Assembly: GCF_003254295.1 (NCBI RefSeq)
Contig: NZ_QKZO01000004.1
Location: 287,760 to 351,759, forward strand
Length of the DNA: 64,000 bases
Origin: Rhodobacter capsulatus
GTDB lineage: Bacteria > Pseudomonadota > Alphaproteobacteria > Rhodobacterales > Rhodobacteraceae
Direction of reading: 5' to 3'
The position numbers and the translations under genes were made by a program. Position 1 is the first letter of the stretch; every line of letters starts with the position of its first letter. Positions 9,172 through 17,652 of this stretch are shown here, piece after piece. The notes under the pieces were generated by a model. It was not told where the DNA came from, made no database searches, and saw only the letters and a list, made by a program, of their open reading frames with translations.

Positions 9172-9967
9172 GGAAACGGCAAGCCTTTTTGAAAGCACGA
9201 GTGTCAGCGAACGGCTTGCGGCCGAGGCGCTGATTGTCGATGTCGACGGCTTCGAGGGGCCGCTTGACCTGTTGTTGACGCTCTCGCGCACGCAAAAGGT
9301 CGATCTGCGGCGCATTTCGGTTCTGGCGCTGGCCGAGCAATATCTGAAATTCGTCAACGAGGCCAAGGCGCTGCGCATTGAACTGGCGGCCGATTATCTG
9401 GTGATGGCGGCCTGGCTGGCGTTTCTCAAATCACGTCTGCTGCTGCCGCCCGAACCGGGCGAGGATGGCCCCTCGGCGGAAGACCTTGCCGCGCATCTGG
9501 CCTTCCAGCTGGAACGGCTTTCGGCGATGCGCGAGGCGGCGGCAACCTTGATGGCGCGCGATCAGCTGGGGCGCAACTTCTTTGCCCGCGGCTACAGCGA
9601 GACGGTCGAGCGGGTGCGCAAGGTGACCTATTCCGCGACGCTGCTGGAGCTGATGCAGGCCTATGCGCGGATTCGCACCCGCGACGAATTCCGCCCCTAT
9701 GCCTTTGATCGCAAGAACATCTTCACCATGGAAGAGGCGCTGGAACGGATGCGACCCCTGATCGGCTATGCAGGCAGCTGGACCGATCTGACCGATTATC
9801 TGCCCGAGGGCTGGGGGGCGGACCCGAAGCGGCGCCGCTCTGCCACCGCGGCGACCTTTGCGGCCTCGCTCGAACTGGCGAAACAGGGCCAGATCGAGAT
9901 CCACCAGACCGAAACCTTCGCGCCGATCACCATTCGCGCCCGAACCACGCCGCGGACCAGCACATGA
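9164..9967 (+). CDS. scpA: Segregation and condensation protein A
   Basis: ScpA is the kleisin subunit that bridges SMC heads and recruits ScpB in the bacterial condensin. The 267-aa protein carries the typical core FEGPLDLLLTLSRTQKVDL followed by AEQYLKF and AADYLVMAAWLAFLKSRLLLP. The ATG at 9164 overlaps the nagZ stop by 8 bp, and its own stop overlaps the scpB start (ATGA at 9964-9967). Placement directly after nagZ is a conserved alphaproteobacterial arrangement. Confidence 0.95.
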   Translation: MAEETASLFESTSVSERLAAEALIVDVDGFEGPLDLLLTLSRTQKVDLRRISVLALAEQYLKFVNEAKALRIELAADYLVMAAWLAFLKSRLLLPPEPGEDGPSAEDLAAHLAFQLERLSAMREAAATLMARDQLGRNFFARGYSETVERVRKVTYSATLLELMQAYARIRTRDEFRPYAFDRKNIFTMEEALERMRPLIGYAGSWTDLTDYLPEGWGADPKRRRSATAATFAASLELAKQGQIEIHQTETFAPITIRARTTPRTST

Positions 9968-10605
9968 GCGACAGCCGTTACGATCCGAACGAAAAATCGC
10001 TCTTCGACGCGCCGCCGCTCGCTGAGCAGGAGCGGATGATCGAGGCGATCCTGTTCGCCGCGGCCGAGCCGGTGAGCCTGCGCGAGATGCAGGACCGGAT
10101 GCCGCATGGCTGTGATGCCGCCGAGGCGCTGGCCTATCTGCGCCGCCGCTACGAGGGGCGCGGCGTGCATCTGGTGAAGATCGGTGACGCATGGGCCTTT
10201 CGCACCGCGCCCGATCTGGGCTTTCTGATGCAGAAGGAAACGGTGGAGCTGCGCAAACTGTCCCGCGCCGCGATCGAGACCTTGGCGATCATCGCCTATC
10301 ACCAGCCGGTGACGCGGGCGGAAATCGAGGAAATCCGGGGCGTTGCGGTTTCTCGCGGCACCATCGACCAGCTTCTGGAGCTGGAATGGATCCGGCTTGG
10401 GCGGCGGCGGATGACGCCCGGCCGTCCGGTGACCTTCATCGTGACCGAGACGTTCCTCGATCATTTCGGCCTTGAATCGGCGCGCGATCTGCCGGGGATC
10501 AAGGAGCTTCGCGCGGCGGGCTTGCTCGACAACCGGCCGATGCCGGGGGCCGAGGACGAGGAGGCCGACATGGTGGGCCAAAGCGAGCTTTTCGAGGAGG
10601 AGTGA
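9964..10605 (+). CDS. scpB: Segregation and condensation protein B
   Basis: ScpB (213 aa) is the paired winged-helix partner of ScpA in the SMC-ScpAB complex. The motif LSRAAIETLAIIAYHQPVTR and the following EIEEIRGV segment are hallmark ScpB. It starts inside the scpA stop codon and ends two bases before the next small gene, so it is part of the same translationally coupled unit. The acidic C-terminal tail is ordinary. Confidence 0.95.
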   Translation: MSDSRYDPNEKSLFDAPPLAEQERMIEAILFAAAEPVSLREMQDRMPHGCDAAEALAYLRRRYEGRGVHLVKIGDAWAFRTAPDLGFLMQKETVELRKLSRAAIETLAIIAYHQPVTRAEIEEIRGVAVSRGTIDQLLELEWIRLGRRRMTPGRPVTFIVTETFLDHFGLESARDLPGIKELRAAGLLDNRPMPGAEDEEADMVGQSELFEEE

Positions 10606-10606
10606 G

Positions 10607-10816
10607 ATGGACCCGATGAAGCTGTTGCAGATGGTCTGGAGCATGATCCTGCGCCGTCTGCTGCGGGTGGGCGTGACGAAGGGGATCGAGCTGGCTGCGG
10701 GCAAGGGCAAGCCCGCCGCGCAGATGACCAAGGCCGAGCGCAAGGCGGCGAAATCGGCGCGTCAGGCGGCAAAGCGCGCGCGCCAGGCGGCGGCGATCAC
10801 CCGGCGGATGCGCTGA
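10607..10816 (+). CDS. Small basic protein after scpB (unknown function)
   Basis: A 69-aa protein starting at ATG 10607, one base after the scpB stop, with a strong Shine-Dalgarno (GAGGAGGAG) inside the scpB end. The N-terminal 25 residues are amphipathic or weakly hydrophobic; residues 33-69 are Lys/Arg/Ala-rich and look like a basic helix. The composition suits a nucleic-acid or membrane-associated helix. No family recognised. Position behind scpAB suggests a chromosome-related role, but that is only association. Its stop is 5 bp from the stop of the convergent hydratase gene. Confidence 0.65.
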   Translation: MDPMKLLQMVWSMILRRLLRVGVTKGIELAAGKGKPAAQMTKAERKAAKSARQAAKRARQAAAITRRMR

Positions 10817-10821
10817 GGCGG

Positions 10822-11607
10822 TTACGCCCAATCCGGTTTGCGCTTGTCGAGAAACGCTTGCACCCCCTCGGCGGTGTCGCGGTAAAGCATGTTTTCCACC
10901 ATCACCGCCCCGGCATGTTCATAGGCTGCGGCCGTCTCCATCTCGATCTGCTCGTAAAACGCCCGCTTGCCGATCCTGACCGCCGCGCCCAGTTTCGCAG
11001 CTATGGTCTCGGCCAGCGCTGTCGTTGCCGCCTCGAGATCGCCATGGGCCACGACGCGGTTGACCAGCCCGACCTCGCGCGCGCGGGCGGCGTCGATGAA
11101 GTCCCCCGTCGTCAGCATCTCGAAGGCGACCTTGCGCGGCACGACACGGCTCAGCGCCACCATCGGCGTCGAGCAGAAAAGCCCGATGTTCACCCCGTTG
11201 ACGCCAAAGCGCGTGCCCTCGGCCGCGACGGCCAGATCGCAGCTGGCGACAAGCTGGCAGCCCGCGGCGGTGGCGATGCCGTGGACTTCGGCGATCACCG
11301 GTTGCGGCAGGGCGGGGATCCTCTGCATCACCGCGGCGCAGCGCGCGAAAAGATCGGCGAAATACGCCCGCCCGCCATCCGCTGCCGCCCGCCCCGCCTG
11401 CATTTCGCGCAGGTCATGGCCCGCGCAAAAGGCCTTGCCCGCGCCCTTCAGCACCACGACTTTCACGCTCGCATCCCCGGCCAGCGCGGCCAGCCGCGCC
11501 GCAAGCGCCGCCAGCATCGCATCCGAGAGCGCATTCAGCGTCCCCGGGCTGTTCAACGTCAGATGCGCGATGACGCCACGTTTTTCGATCTCGACAAGCT
11601 CGTTCAT
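10822..11607 (-). CDS. Enoyl-CoA hydratase/isomerase family protein
   Basis: A 261-aa crotonase-fold protein. The oxyanion-hole segments KAFCAGHDLREM (about 57-68) and HGIATAAGCQLVASCDLAVA (about 108-127) are clear. One of the two catalytic Glu residues of true hydratases is not obvious: the second segment reads AGCQLVAS where hydratases often have GGCELA. It may therefore be an isomerase, hydrolase or ECHDC3-like member rather than a standard hydratase. Start 11607 has a good ribosome binding site (GGAGGAATTGC). It is divergent from the thioesterase gene (54-bp gap), which suggests a shared acyl-CoA role. Confidence 0.85.
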   Translation of the reverse strand: MNELVEIEKRGVIAHLTLNSPGTLNALSDAMLAALAARLAALAGDASVKVVVLKGAGKAFCAGHDLREMQAGRAAADGGRAYFADLFARCAAVMQRIPALPQPVIAEVHGIATAAGCQLVASCDLAVAAEGTRFGVNGVNIGLFCSTPMVALSRVVPRKVAFEMLTTGDFIDAARAREVGLVNRVVAHGDLEAATTALAETIAAKLGAAVRIGKRAFYEQIEMETAAAYEHAGAVMVENMLYRDTAEGVQAFLDKRKPDWA

Positions 11608-11661
11608 TGCAATTCCTCCCCGTGACCGGAAGCTTAGGCGCAGGAGAGGCCGGGAGGGAAG

Positions 11662-12078
11662 ATGGAACTGAAGATGGACGTGGCGGCGCTGAACGCCTTT
11701 TTGCGCCGCGAGTTTGCGCAGGTCGCCGATATGTTCGAGGTGATCGAAGCGGGGGCGGAAACGGTGATCCGGCTGCGCGTCGATCAAAGCCACCTGCGCC
11801 CGGGCGGCACGGTCTCGGGGCCGAGCATGTTCGCGCTGGCCGATGTGGGGATCTATCTGGCGATCCTGAGCCGCATCGGCCCGGTGGCGCTGTCGGTGAC
11901 GACGAGCGCGACGATCGACTTTCTGCGCAAGCCGCTGGCCGGGATCGATCTTTTGGCGCGGGTGCGGGTGCTGAAACTGGGGCGCAGCCTGGCGGTGGGC
12001 GATTGCCTGATCTTTTCCGAAGGCGAGGCGGAGCCGGTGGCGCGGGCCTCGATGACCTATTCGGTCCCGCCGCGCTGA
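11662..12078 (+). CDS. PaaI-type hotdog-fold thioesterase
   Basis: The 138-aa protein shows the single hotdog domain of the PaaI/YiiD thioesterase group: RPGGTVSGPSMFALADVG contains the acidic residue and helix start of the active site, followed by the SVTTSATIDFLRKP strand. It should hydrolyse an acyl-CoA to acid and CoA as a homotetramer in the cytoplasm. Divergent from the crotonase-family gene. Its last 22 bp overlap the 3' end of the opposing SLC13 gene. Confidence 0.85.
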   Translation: MELKMDVAALNAFLRREFAQVADMFEVIEAGAETVIRLRVDQSHLRPGGTVSGPSMFALADVGIYLAILSRIGPVALSVTTSATIDFLRKPLAGIDLLARVRVLKLGRSLAVGDCLIFSEGEAEPVARASMTYSVPPR

Positions 12079-13544
12079 GGCGGCGCAAGGTCGAAGACCA
12101 CCGGCGCCAGCAGCATCACCGCGGCAAAGATCACCACGACGGCGATCAGGTCCATCCGCGCCCCCGCCCGGGCCATGTCGGCAAGCCGCAACCCCTTCCA
12201 GGAAAAGGCGATCGCATTGGGCGGCGTGGCGGTGGGCAGGGTGAAGGCCATCGAGGCGCCAACCGCCACCGGCAGCATCAGCCACGGCACGGCCAGGCCA
12301 AGCCCCGTCGCCACCGCCGCCGTCACCGGCAGGAAAGTCGCGGCGGCGGCGGTGTTCGAGGTCAGCTCGCTCAGAAACACGATCCCCGCCGCGACGATCA
12401 GCACCAGAAGCCACAGCGGCAGCGCCGCCAGACCGCGCGCAAGCCCCCCCACCGCCGCCGCCAGACCCGAGCTTTCGAACCCCGCCGCCAGCGCCAGCCC
12501 GCCGCCGAAAAGCAGCAGGATGCCCCAGGGCAGGGCGGGGGCGACGCTCCAGTCCAGCACGAAGCCGCGGCCCCGCCCGAGCGGGCAGGCAAAAAGCACC
12601 AGCGCCGCGGTGATCGCAATGCCGCTGTCCGAGATCGGCAGGCCGAGCGGCGCGCGCAGCACCCAGGCCAGCGCGGTCAGCACGAAGACCGCGGCCACGA
12701 TCGCCTCGGCCCGGCCGAGCGGGCCAAGCGCCCGGGCCTCGGTGGCGATCAGCGCCCGCGCCGCGCTCAGATCCAGCCCGCCAAGGTCGAACATCCAGCG
12801 GGTCAGCAGCAAAAGCATGATCGGCAGCATCACCGCCACCACCGGCACGCCAAACAGCATCCATTGAAAGAAGCCGATCTCGATCCCGTGGCTTTCGGCC
12901 AGAATGCTGGCCAAAAGCGCATTCGGCGGCGTGCCGATCAGCGTGCCCACGCCGCCGATCGAGGCGGACCAGGCGATGCCCAGCATCAGCGCCACGCCGA
13001 AGGCCCGTGCCCGTTCCCTGTCGGCGTGGGTCTCGACGAAGATCACGACCGAGGTGGCGACGGTGACCATCATCATCGCCGCCGCGGTGTTCGAGATCCA
13101 CATCGACAAAAAGGCGGTGGCCAGCGCGAAGCCCGAGATCAGGCTGCGCGCGGACTGCCCGGCACGGGCCACGATGAAGAGCGCGATGCGCCGGTGCAGC
13201 CCGTGGCGCTCCATCGCGGCGGCCAGAAGGAAGCCGCCAAGGAACAGGAAAATCAACGGATTGCCGTAATGCGCGCTCACCGAGGCGATGGGCAGGATGC
13301 CCAGAACCGGCATCAGCGCGACGGGCAGGAGCGCGGTGGCGGCCAGCGGCACCGCCTCGCTCAGCCACCAGATCACCATCCACAGCGTCAGCCCCCCCAG
13401 ACGCCAGGCCTCGGGCGAGAGCTCCGCAGGCGCGGGCAGGGCCAGCACCGGCACGAGGCAGAGCGGCCCGGCCAGAAGCCCGATGCGCCGTCCCGCCGAC
13501 AGCGGCTTGCCCGGTGTCGATCCGCTCGCCTGCTCGTCCGTCAT
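12057..13544 (-). CDS. SLC13/DASS-type anion (di- or tricarboxylate) transporter
   Basis: A 495-aa membrane protein with about 11-12 hydrophobic segments. It carries the two SNT motifs that bind carboxylate and sodium in this family (WISNTAAAMMMV and ELTSNTAAAATFLP) and the loop GTLIGTPPNALLAS. The likely job is sodium-coupled uptake of C4-dicarboxylate or sulfate-like anions across the inner membrane. The start at 13544 follows no obvious operon partner. Its C-terminal codons overlap, tail to tail, the thioesterase gene by 22 bp. Confidence 0.9.
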   Translation of the reverse strand: MTDEQASGSTPGKPLSAGRRIGLLAGPLCLVPVLALPAPAELSPEAWRLGGLTLWMVIWWLSEAVPLAATALLPVALMPVLGILPIASVSAHYGNPLIFLFLGGFLLAAAMERHGLHRRIALFIVARAGQSARSLISGFALATAFLSMWISNTAAAMMMVTVATSVVIFVETHADRERARAFGVALMLGIAWSASIGGVGTLIGTPPNALLASILAESHGIEIGFFQWMLFGVPVVAVMLPIMLLLLTRWMFDLGGLDLSAARALIATEARALGPLGRAEAIVAAVFVLTALAWVLRAPLGLPISDSGIAITAALVLFACPLGRGRGFVLDWSVAPALPWGILLLFGGGLALAAGFESSGLAAAVGGLARGLAALPLWLLVLIVAAGIVFLSELTSNTAAAATFLPVTAAVATGLGLAVPWLMLPVAVGASMAFTLPTATPPNAIAFSWKGLRLADMARAGARMDLIAVVVIFAAVMLLAPVVFDLAPPQRGGTE

Positions 13545-13641
13545 GCCATCCCCGTCTTCTGGTTGCCGCGCCTCAGCCTAGCATGGGGCGGCGTCGCCGG
13601 GGGCGCGACCGATCGCGCGGCCGGGACCGGCCCGTTTTCGC

Positions 13642-13679
13642 GCCTTGCGTGGGGTATTTAAATACCTATTTTGCAAGGC
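13642..13679 (+). promoter_or_regulatory. Hairpin in the rplM-rpsI leader/promoter region
   Basis: Outer arms GCCTTGC (13642-13648) and GCAAGGC (13673-13679) enclose the perfect 14-bp palindrome GGTATTTAAATACC (13653-13666). It is 105 bp upstream of rplM and directly before an AT-rich stretch (ATTATAAACG at 13684-13693) that could be the -10 region. It may be a regulator site or terminator of upstream transcription, or an RNA element for L13/S9 control. I cannot tell which. Confidence 0.4.
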
Positions 13680-13783
13680 ACTGATTATAAACGAAATAAA
13701 TCGCGTCAACGTGCTTGATTTGTGTCTGGAAAGCGCGGATAAGCCCGCATCAAGTTTCCCAACCCTTCAAAGGGCGATCGACA

Positions 13784-14248
13784 ATGAAAACCTATACCGC
13801 GAAACCGGCGGAGATCGAGAAGAAGTGGATCCTGATCGACGCCGAAGGCGTCGTTCTGGGCCGCCTCGCCACGATCGTTGCCATGCGCCTGCGTGGCAAG
13901 CACAAGCCGACCTTCACCCCCCACATGGACATGGGTGACAACGTCATCATCATCAACGCCGACAAGGTGCAGATGACCGGTGCCAAGCGCGAAGACAAGC
14001 GCTACTACTGGCACACGAACCACCCGGGCGGGATCAAGTTCCGCACCGCGCGTCAGGTTCTGGAAGGCGCGCATCCCGAGCGCGTGGTGATCAAGGCCGT
14101 CGAACGCATGATCTCGCGCAACCGTCTGGGCCGCGCGCAGATGTCGAACCTGCGCGTCTATGCCGGGGCCGCCCATCCGCATGAAGCCCAACAGCCCGAA
14201 GTTCTGGACGTCAAGGTCCTGAACAAGAAGAACACCCGGAGCGCCTGA
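13784..14248 (+). CDS. rplM: 50S ribosomal protein L13
   Basis: L13 (154 aa) is an early-assembly protein of the large subunit. Sequence such as [32 protein letters not shown] and [12 protein letters not shown] is typical. The start at ATG 13784 gives the usual alphaproteobacterial N-terminus [15 protein letters not shown]; an in-frame upstream ATG at 13715 is rejected as it would add 23 atypical residues. rpsI follows after 2 bp, the conserved L13-S9 operon. Confidence 0.98.
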   Translation: MKTYTAKPAEIEKKWILIDAEGVVLGRLATIVAMRLRGKHKPTFTPHMDMGDNVIIINADKVQMTGAKREDKRYYWHTNHPGGIKFRTARQVLEGAHPERVVIKAVERMISRNRLGRAQMSNLRVYAGAAHPHEAQQPEVLDVKVLNKKNTRSA

Positions 14249-14250
14249 TC

Positions 14251-14739
14251 ATGTCCGATATCAAATCCCTCGACGATCTGAAGTCGGCCGTTTCGGGCAC
14301 CCCGGCGGCGGCCGTGGCCGCTGCGGTGGAGCGCACCCCGGTGCGTGACGCGCTGGGCCGTGCCTATGCGACGGGCAAGCGCAAGAACGCCGTGGCGCGG
14401 GTCTGGATCAAGCCCGGCACCGGCAAGATCACCGTGAACGGCAAGGAAATGCCGGTCTATTTCGCGCGTCCGGTGCTGCAGCTGATCGTCAACCAGCCGT
14501 TCGGCGTCGCGGGCGTCGAAGGCCAGTATGACGTGATGGCGACGGTCGTCGGCGGCGGTCTTTCGGGGCAGGCCGGTGCGGTCAAGCACGGCATCTCGAA
14601 AGCCCTGCAACTGCACGAGCCGTCGCTGCGCGCCGCGCTGAAAGCCGCGGGCTTCCTGACCCGCGATAGCCGCGTTGTCGAACGGAAGAAATACGGCAAG
14701 GCCAAGGCCCGTCGGTCGTTCCAGTTCTCGAAACGCTGA
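14251..14739 (+). CDS. rpsI: 30S ribosomal protein S9
   Basis: S9 (162 aa) is a small-subunit head protein whose C-terminal SKR tail reaches the P-site tRNA; the final residues here are indeed QFSKR. Core motifs [18 protein letters not shown] and KYGKAKARR are present. The first 35 residues are an Ala-rich extension usual in alphaproteobacteria. Coupled to rplM and followed by a strong intrinsic terminator. Confidence 0.98.
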   Translation: MSDIKSLDDLKSAVSGTPAAAVAAAVERTPVRDALGRAYATGKRKNAVARVWIKPGTGKITVNGKEMPVYFARPVLQLIVNQPFGVAGVEGQYDVMATVVGGGLSGQAGAVKHGISKALQLHEPSLRAALKAAGFLTRDSRVVERKKYGKAKARRSFQFSKR

Positions 14740-14762
14740 TCGTTTCGAAACACTCCGTTTTC

Positions 14763-14790
14763 AGGCGGCCCCGATCCGGGGCCGCCTTTT
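14763..14790 (+). terminator. Intrinsic terminator of rplM-rpsI
   Basis: Perfect 10-bp stem (14763-14772 with 14778-14787), 5-nt loop and a TTTT tail followed by CGTTT, starting 23 bp after the rpsI stop. Confidence 0.85.
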
Positions 14791-14854
14791 CGTTTCCGCC
14801 CCCTGCCGCCCCGTGCTACACAGTTAACGTTTTTTAAACATATCCGGGGTGGTC

Positions 14855-15928
14855 ATGCGTAATTCCTTTCTTTTGCCGATGCAGCTTGCGGGGGCCGAAG
14901 CCTTTGACGCGCGGATGGACGCGATCAAGGCGGCGGCGCAATCGGTCCTTGCGGCGGCCGTGGCTCCGACATGGGGCAGCGCCGCGGCGGACCGGATCAT
15001 CGGGACCAAGCTGGGTGACCACATCTATGGCCGGGGCGGGGCGGATTCGATCTTTGCGGGCGCGGGCAATGATCTGCTGCGCGGCGGCGACGGCGATGAC
15101 CTGTTGTCTGGCGACACCGGGGCGGATGTGCTTTGGGGGGATCTCGGGGCCGACACTCTGGCGGGCGGCACCGGCAACGACATGTTGCATGGCGGCTGCG
15201 GCGCCGATCGGCTGTTCGGCGATTTCGGCAATGACACGCTGGATGGCGGGGCGCAGGCGGATCAGTTGACGGGGGGCGAAGGCCATGACGTGCTGCTGGG
15301 CGGCGAGGGCGACGATCTTCTGCTCGGAGGAAATGGCGCCGACAGCCTGACCGGGGGGGCGGGCAACGACCGGGCCCGGGGCGGCGAGGGCAACGACCTG
15401 CTGAGCGATGACGGCACCGATGCGGATGCCGACCGGATCTGCGGCGATGCCGGGAACGATACGCTCGTGGGCGGCAATGGCGCGGATTCGCTTTACGGCG
15501 GCAGCGGCAACGACGTGATCCGCGATACCTGGGTGCGCGATGCCTCGGGGCTTCTGGTGGCCGATGATGCGGCGCGGATCGATGCCGGGGAGGGCGATGA
15601 CACGATCTTCGCCTCGGGCGCGGATACGATCACCACCGGCGCGGGGGCGGATGTGATCGTGATCGGGGCGGCGGGCGACACGGCGCTCGCCACCAGCGCG
15701 GCGGTGACGGTGACCGATTTCCTTGTCGGGACCGATTCCTTTCAGTTCGACCTGTCGGATGGCGGCGTTGACGATGCGCTGAGCCTGTCGGTGCGCCATG
15801 CGGGGAGGAATACGATCATCGTCGTCACCGATGCCGAGGGCGCCAGCCATGATGCGGTGACGCTGATCGGCGTGACCGCCGCGCTGGATCAGCTGGTGGA
15901 TGCCTATCTGCTTTACGATCTGATCTGA
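14855..15928 (+). CDS. RTX (hemolysin-type calcium-binding) repeat protein
   Basis: A 357-aa secreted protein. Residues of about 45 to 235 form a ladder of glycine- and aspartate-rich nonapeptides (GGxGxDxLx type, about 15-18 units such as GGDGDDLLS and GGTGNDMLH) that fold into a calcium-filled beta roll. There is no N-terminal Sec signal; the acidic C-terminus ending in a hydrophobic LLYDLI is what type I secretion systems read. GTG at 14849 is an alternative start two codons earlier. No type I exporter genes are nearby. No enzymatic domain is visible, so it may be a surface or matrix protein. Confidence 0.85.
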   Translation: MRNSFLLPMQLAGAEAFDARMDAIKAAAQSVLAAAVAPTWGSAAADRIIGTKLGDHIYGRGGADSIFAGAGNDLLRGGDGDDLLSGDTGADVLWGDLGADTLAGGTGNDMLHGGCGADRLFGDFGNDTLDGGAQADQLTGGEGHDVLLGGEGDDLLLGGNGADSLTGGAGNDRARGGEGNDLLSDDGTDADADRICGDAGNDTLVGGNGADSLYGGSGNDVIRDTWVRDASGLLVADDAARIDAGEGDDTIFASGADTITTGAGADVIVIGAAGDTALATSAAVTVTDFLVGTDSFQFDLSDGGVDDALSLSVRHAGRNTIIVVTDAEGASHDAVTLIGVTAALDQLVDAYLLYDLI

Positions 15929-15947
15929 GCCGCCGCGGCCGGAGGGC

Positions 15948-15978
15948 GCCCGTCCCGCAAGGGGCGGGTTTGCTTTTT
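15948..15978 (+). terminator. Intrinsic terminator after the RTX gene
   Basis: Nine-pair stem with two G-U pairs (15948-15956 with 15961-15969), GCAA tetraloop, then TTGCTTTTTC. It separates the RTX gene from the convergent LysE gene. Confidence 0.7.
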
Positions 15979-15985
15979 CGCCCGC

Positions 15986-16615
15986 TCAGGTGGTCATGGC
16001 CCAGACCTGGCGCAAAAGCCCCGCCGCCAGCGTCAGCATCATCGCACCGATCAGCAGATCCAGCACCCGCCAGGCCAGCGGCCGCGCGAAGAGCGGCGCC
16101 AGAAACCGGGCGCCGAAGCCCAGCGAGACGAACCAGACCGCGCTGGCCAGCCCCGCGCCAAGGACAAAGGGCAGATGCGCCGCCGCGGGCTGCGCCGCGC
16201 CGACCGAGCCCACCAGCAGCACCGTATCCAGATAGACATGCGGGTTCAACAGCGTGAACCCCGCCACCCGCGCCAGCGCCCCCGCGCGCGTCAGCGCCGC
16301 GCCGCCGGGTCCGGCCTCCAGCCGCTCGGGCCGCAGCGCGCGACGCAGGGCCGAGACCCCGTACCAGCCCAGAAACCCCGCCCCGCCCAGCGACAGCACC
16401 GTGACCAGCCGCGGCGCCGTGCCCAGCACCGCGCCCAAGCCCGCCACCCCGGCGGCGATCAGCGCCAGATCGCAAGCGGCGCAAAAGCCGACGACAAGCG
16501 CCACATGTTCGCGCCGCAGCCCCTGCCGCAGAACAAAGGCATTCTGCGCGCCGATCGCGACGATGAGGCCAAGGGAGAGGGCGAAGCCGGTGAGGAGGGG
16601 GGCAATCTGGGTCAT
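15986..16615 (-). CDS. LysE/ArgO-family basic amino acid exporter
   Basis: The 209-aa protein has six hydrophobic segments and the LysE-family N-terminal motif GAQNAFVLRQGLRREH. The length and the divergent LysR-type regulator (ArgP/IciA-like) make it an ArgO-like exporter of arginine or lysine across the inner membrane, relieving amino acid excess or canavanine. The start at 16615 leaves a 71-bp shared promoter region with the regulator. Exact substrate not shown by sequence. Confidence 0.9.
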   Translation of the reverse strand: MTQIAPLLTGFALSLGLIVAIGAQNAFVLRQGLRREHVALVVGFCAACDLALIAAGVAGLGAVLGTAPRLVTVLSLGGAGFLGWYGVSALRRALRPERLEAGPGGAALTRAGALARVAGFTLLNPHVYLDTVLLVGSVGAAQPAAAHLPFVLGAGLASAVWFVSLGFGARFLAPLFARPLAWRVLDLLIGAMMLTLAAGLLRQVWAMTT

Positions 16616-16686
16616 CGGACTTCCTTGCCCGGGCCTGCGGGTGTAGTCAAATTCAGGATGCTAAAGCTGATGAAGGGGAGCTTAAC

Positions 16687-17610
16687 ATGCTCGATTATCC
16701 CTTGCTGGCGGCGCTGGCCGCGGTGATCCGCGAAGGCGGGTTTGACCGGGCGGCTGCGGTGCTGGGCGTCACGCCCTCGGCGGTGTCGCAGCGCATCCGC
16801 GCGCTCGAGGACCGGGTGGGGGCGGCGCTGGTGGTGCGCAGCCAGCCGCCGGTGCCGACCGAGACGGGGGCGCGGCTTTGCGCCCATGTCGAGCGGGTGC
16901 GGCTGCTGGAGGGGGAGCTGGCGGCCGATCTTCCGGGGCTGGCGGGGCAGGGGCCACCCGCGCTGCCCGTGGCGGTGAATGCGGATTCGCTGGGCAGCTG
17001 GTTTCTGCCCGCCGCGGCGCGGTTTTCCGAAGCGACGGGGGCGCTTTTGCATCTGCTCTTGGATGACGAGGAGCACACCGCGGCAAGGCTGCGCTCGGGC
17101 GAGGTGCTGGCGGCGGTGACGGCGGACCCGGCGGCGGTGCCCGGTTGCCGGACCCGGCCGCTCGGCGCGCTGCGCTATGTCGCCTGCGCCAGCCCCGCCT
17201 TCATGGCGCGGCATTTCCCGCAAGGTGTCACGGCCGCGGCGCTGGCCCGGGCGCCGGTGCTGCAATTCGACCGCAAGGACGGGCTGCAGGCGCGCTGGCT
17301 GCGCCGTCATCTGGACCTGCCGCTGGCGGCGCCGACGCATCAGCTGCCCTCGACGCAGGGGTTTCTGGACGCCTGCCTGCTGGGGCTGGGCTGGGCGCTC
17401 AACCCTTTGCCTCTGGCCGCGGCACCGCTGGCGGAAGGGCGGCTGGTCGAGCTTTTGCCCGGCGCGGCGCTGGAGGTGCCGTTGCACTGGCAGCATGTGC
17501 GGCTGGGAGCACGGCTGCTGGAGGCGTTGACGCGCGAGGTTGCGGCCGAGGCCCGCCGTTGCCTGATCCCGCCCGACGCTGGAATCGCTGGTCTTGCGGG
17601 GAAAGGCTGA
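16687..17610 (+). CDS. LysR-family regulator, ArgP/IciA type
   Basis: A 307-aa LysR-type protein: an N-terminal winged helix-turn-helix (about residues 3-60, with FDRAAAVLGVTPSAVSQRIRALE) and a periplasmic-binding-like effector domain. The subgroup ArgP activates the divergent lysE/argO exporter gene when lysine or arginine is high. Gene arrangement here matches that pairing exactly. Its stop codon abuts the FrmR operator, so the formaldehyde operon starts right behind it. Confidence 0.88.
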   Translation: MLDYPLLAALAAVIREGGFDRAAAVLGVTPSAVSQRIRALEDRVGAALVVRSQPPVPTETGARLCAHVERVRLLEGELAADLPGLAGQGPPALPVAVNADSLGSWFLPAAARFSEATGALLHLLLDDEEHTAARLRSGEVLAAVTADPAAVPGCRTRPLGALRYVACASPAFMARHFPQGVTAAALARAPVLQFDRKDGLQARWLRRHLDLPLAAPTHQLPSTQGFLDACLLGLGWALNPLPLAAAPLAEGRLVELLPGAALEVPLHWQHVRLGARLLEALTREVAAEARRCLIPPDAGIAGLAGKG

Positions 17611-17629
17611 TATACTCCCCCAGAGTATA
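17611..17629. promoter_or_regulatory. Probable FrmR operator
   Basis: Inverted repeat TATACTC (17611-17617), spacer CCCCA, GAGTATA (17623-17629). A-T-rich arms around a C/G tract are the known layout of CsoR/RcnR/FrmR operators. It sits 23 bp upstream of the frmR start, consistent with autorepression of frmR-adh-fghA relieved by formaldehyde. Confidence 0.7.
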
Positions 17630-17652
17630 CGCCCTGCGGGGAGGGACCCCCG

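Noticed and set aside
11607..13661. 684-codon plus-strand frame
   Set aside because: Antisense to the SLC13 carrier, very rich in Arg, Gly, Gln and His without any motif.
15000..15560. Regular short DNA repeats resembling a CRISPR array
   Set aside because: The periodicity is 27 bp multiples in frame and encodes RTX nonapeptides; there are no unique spacers.
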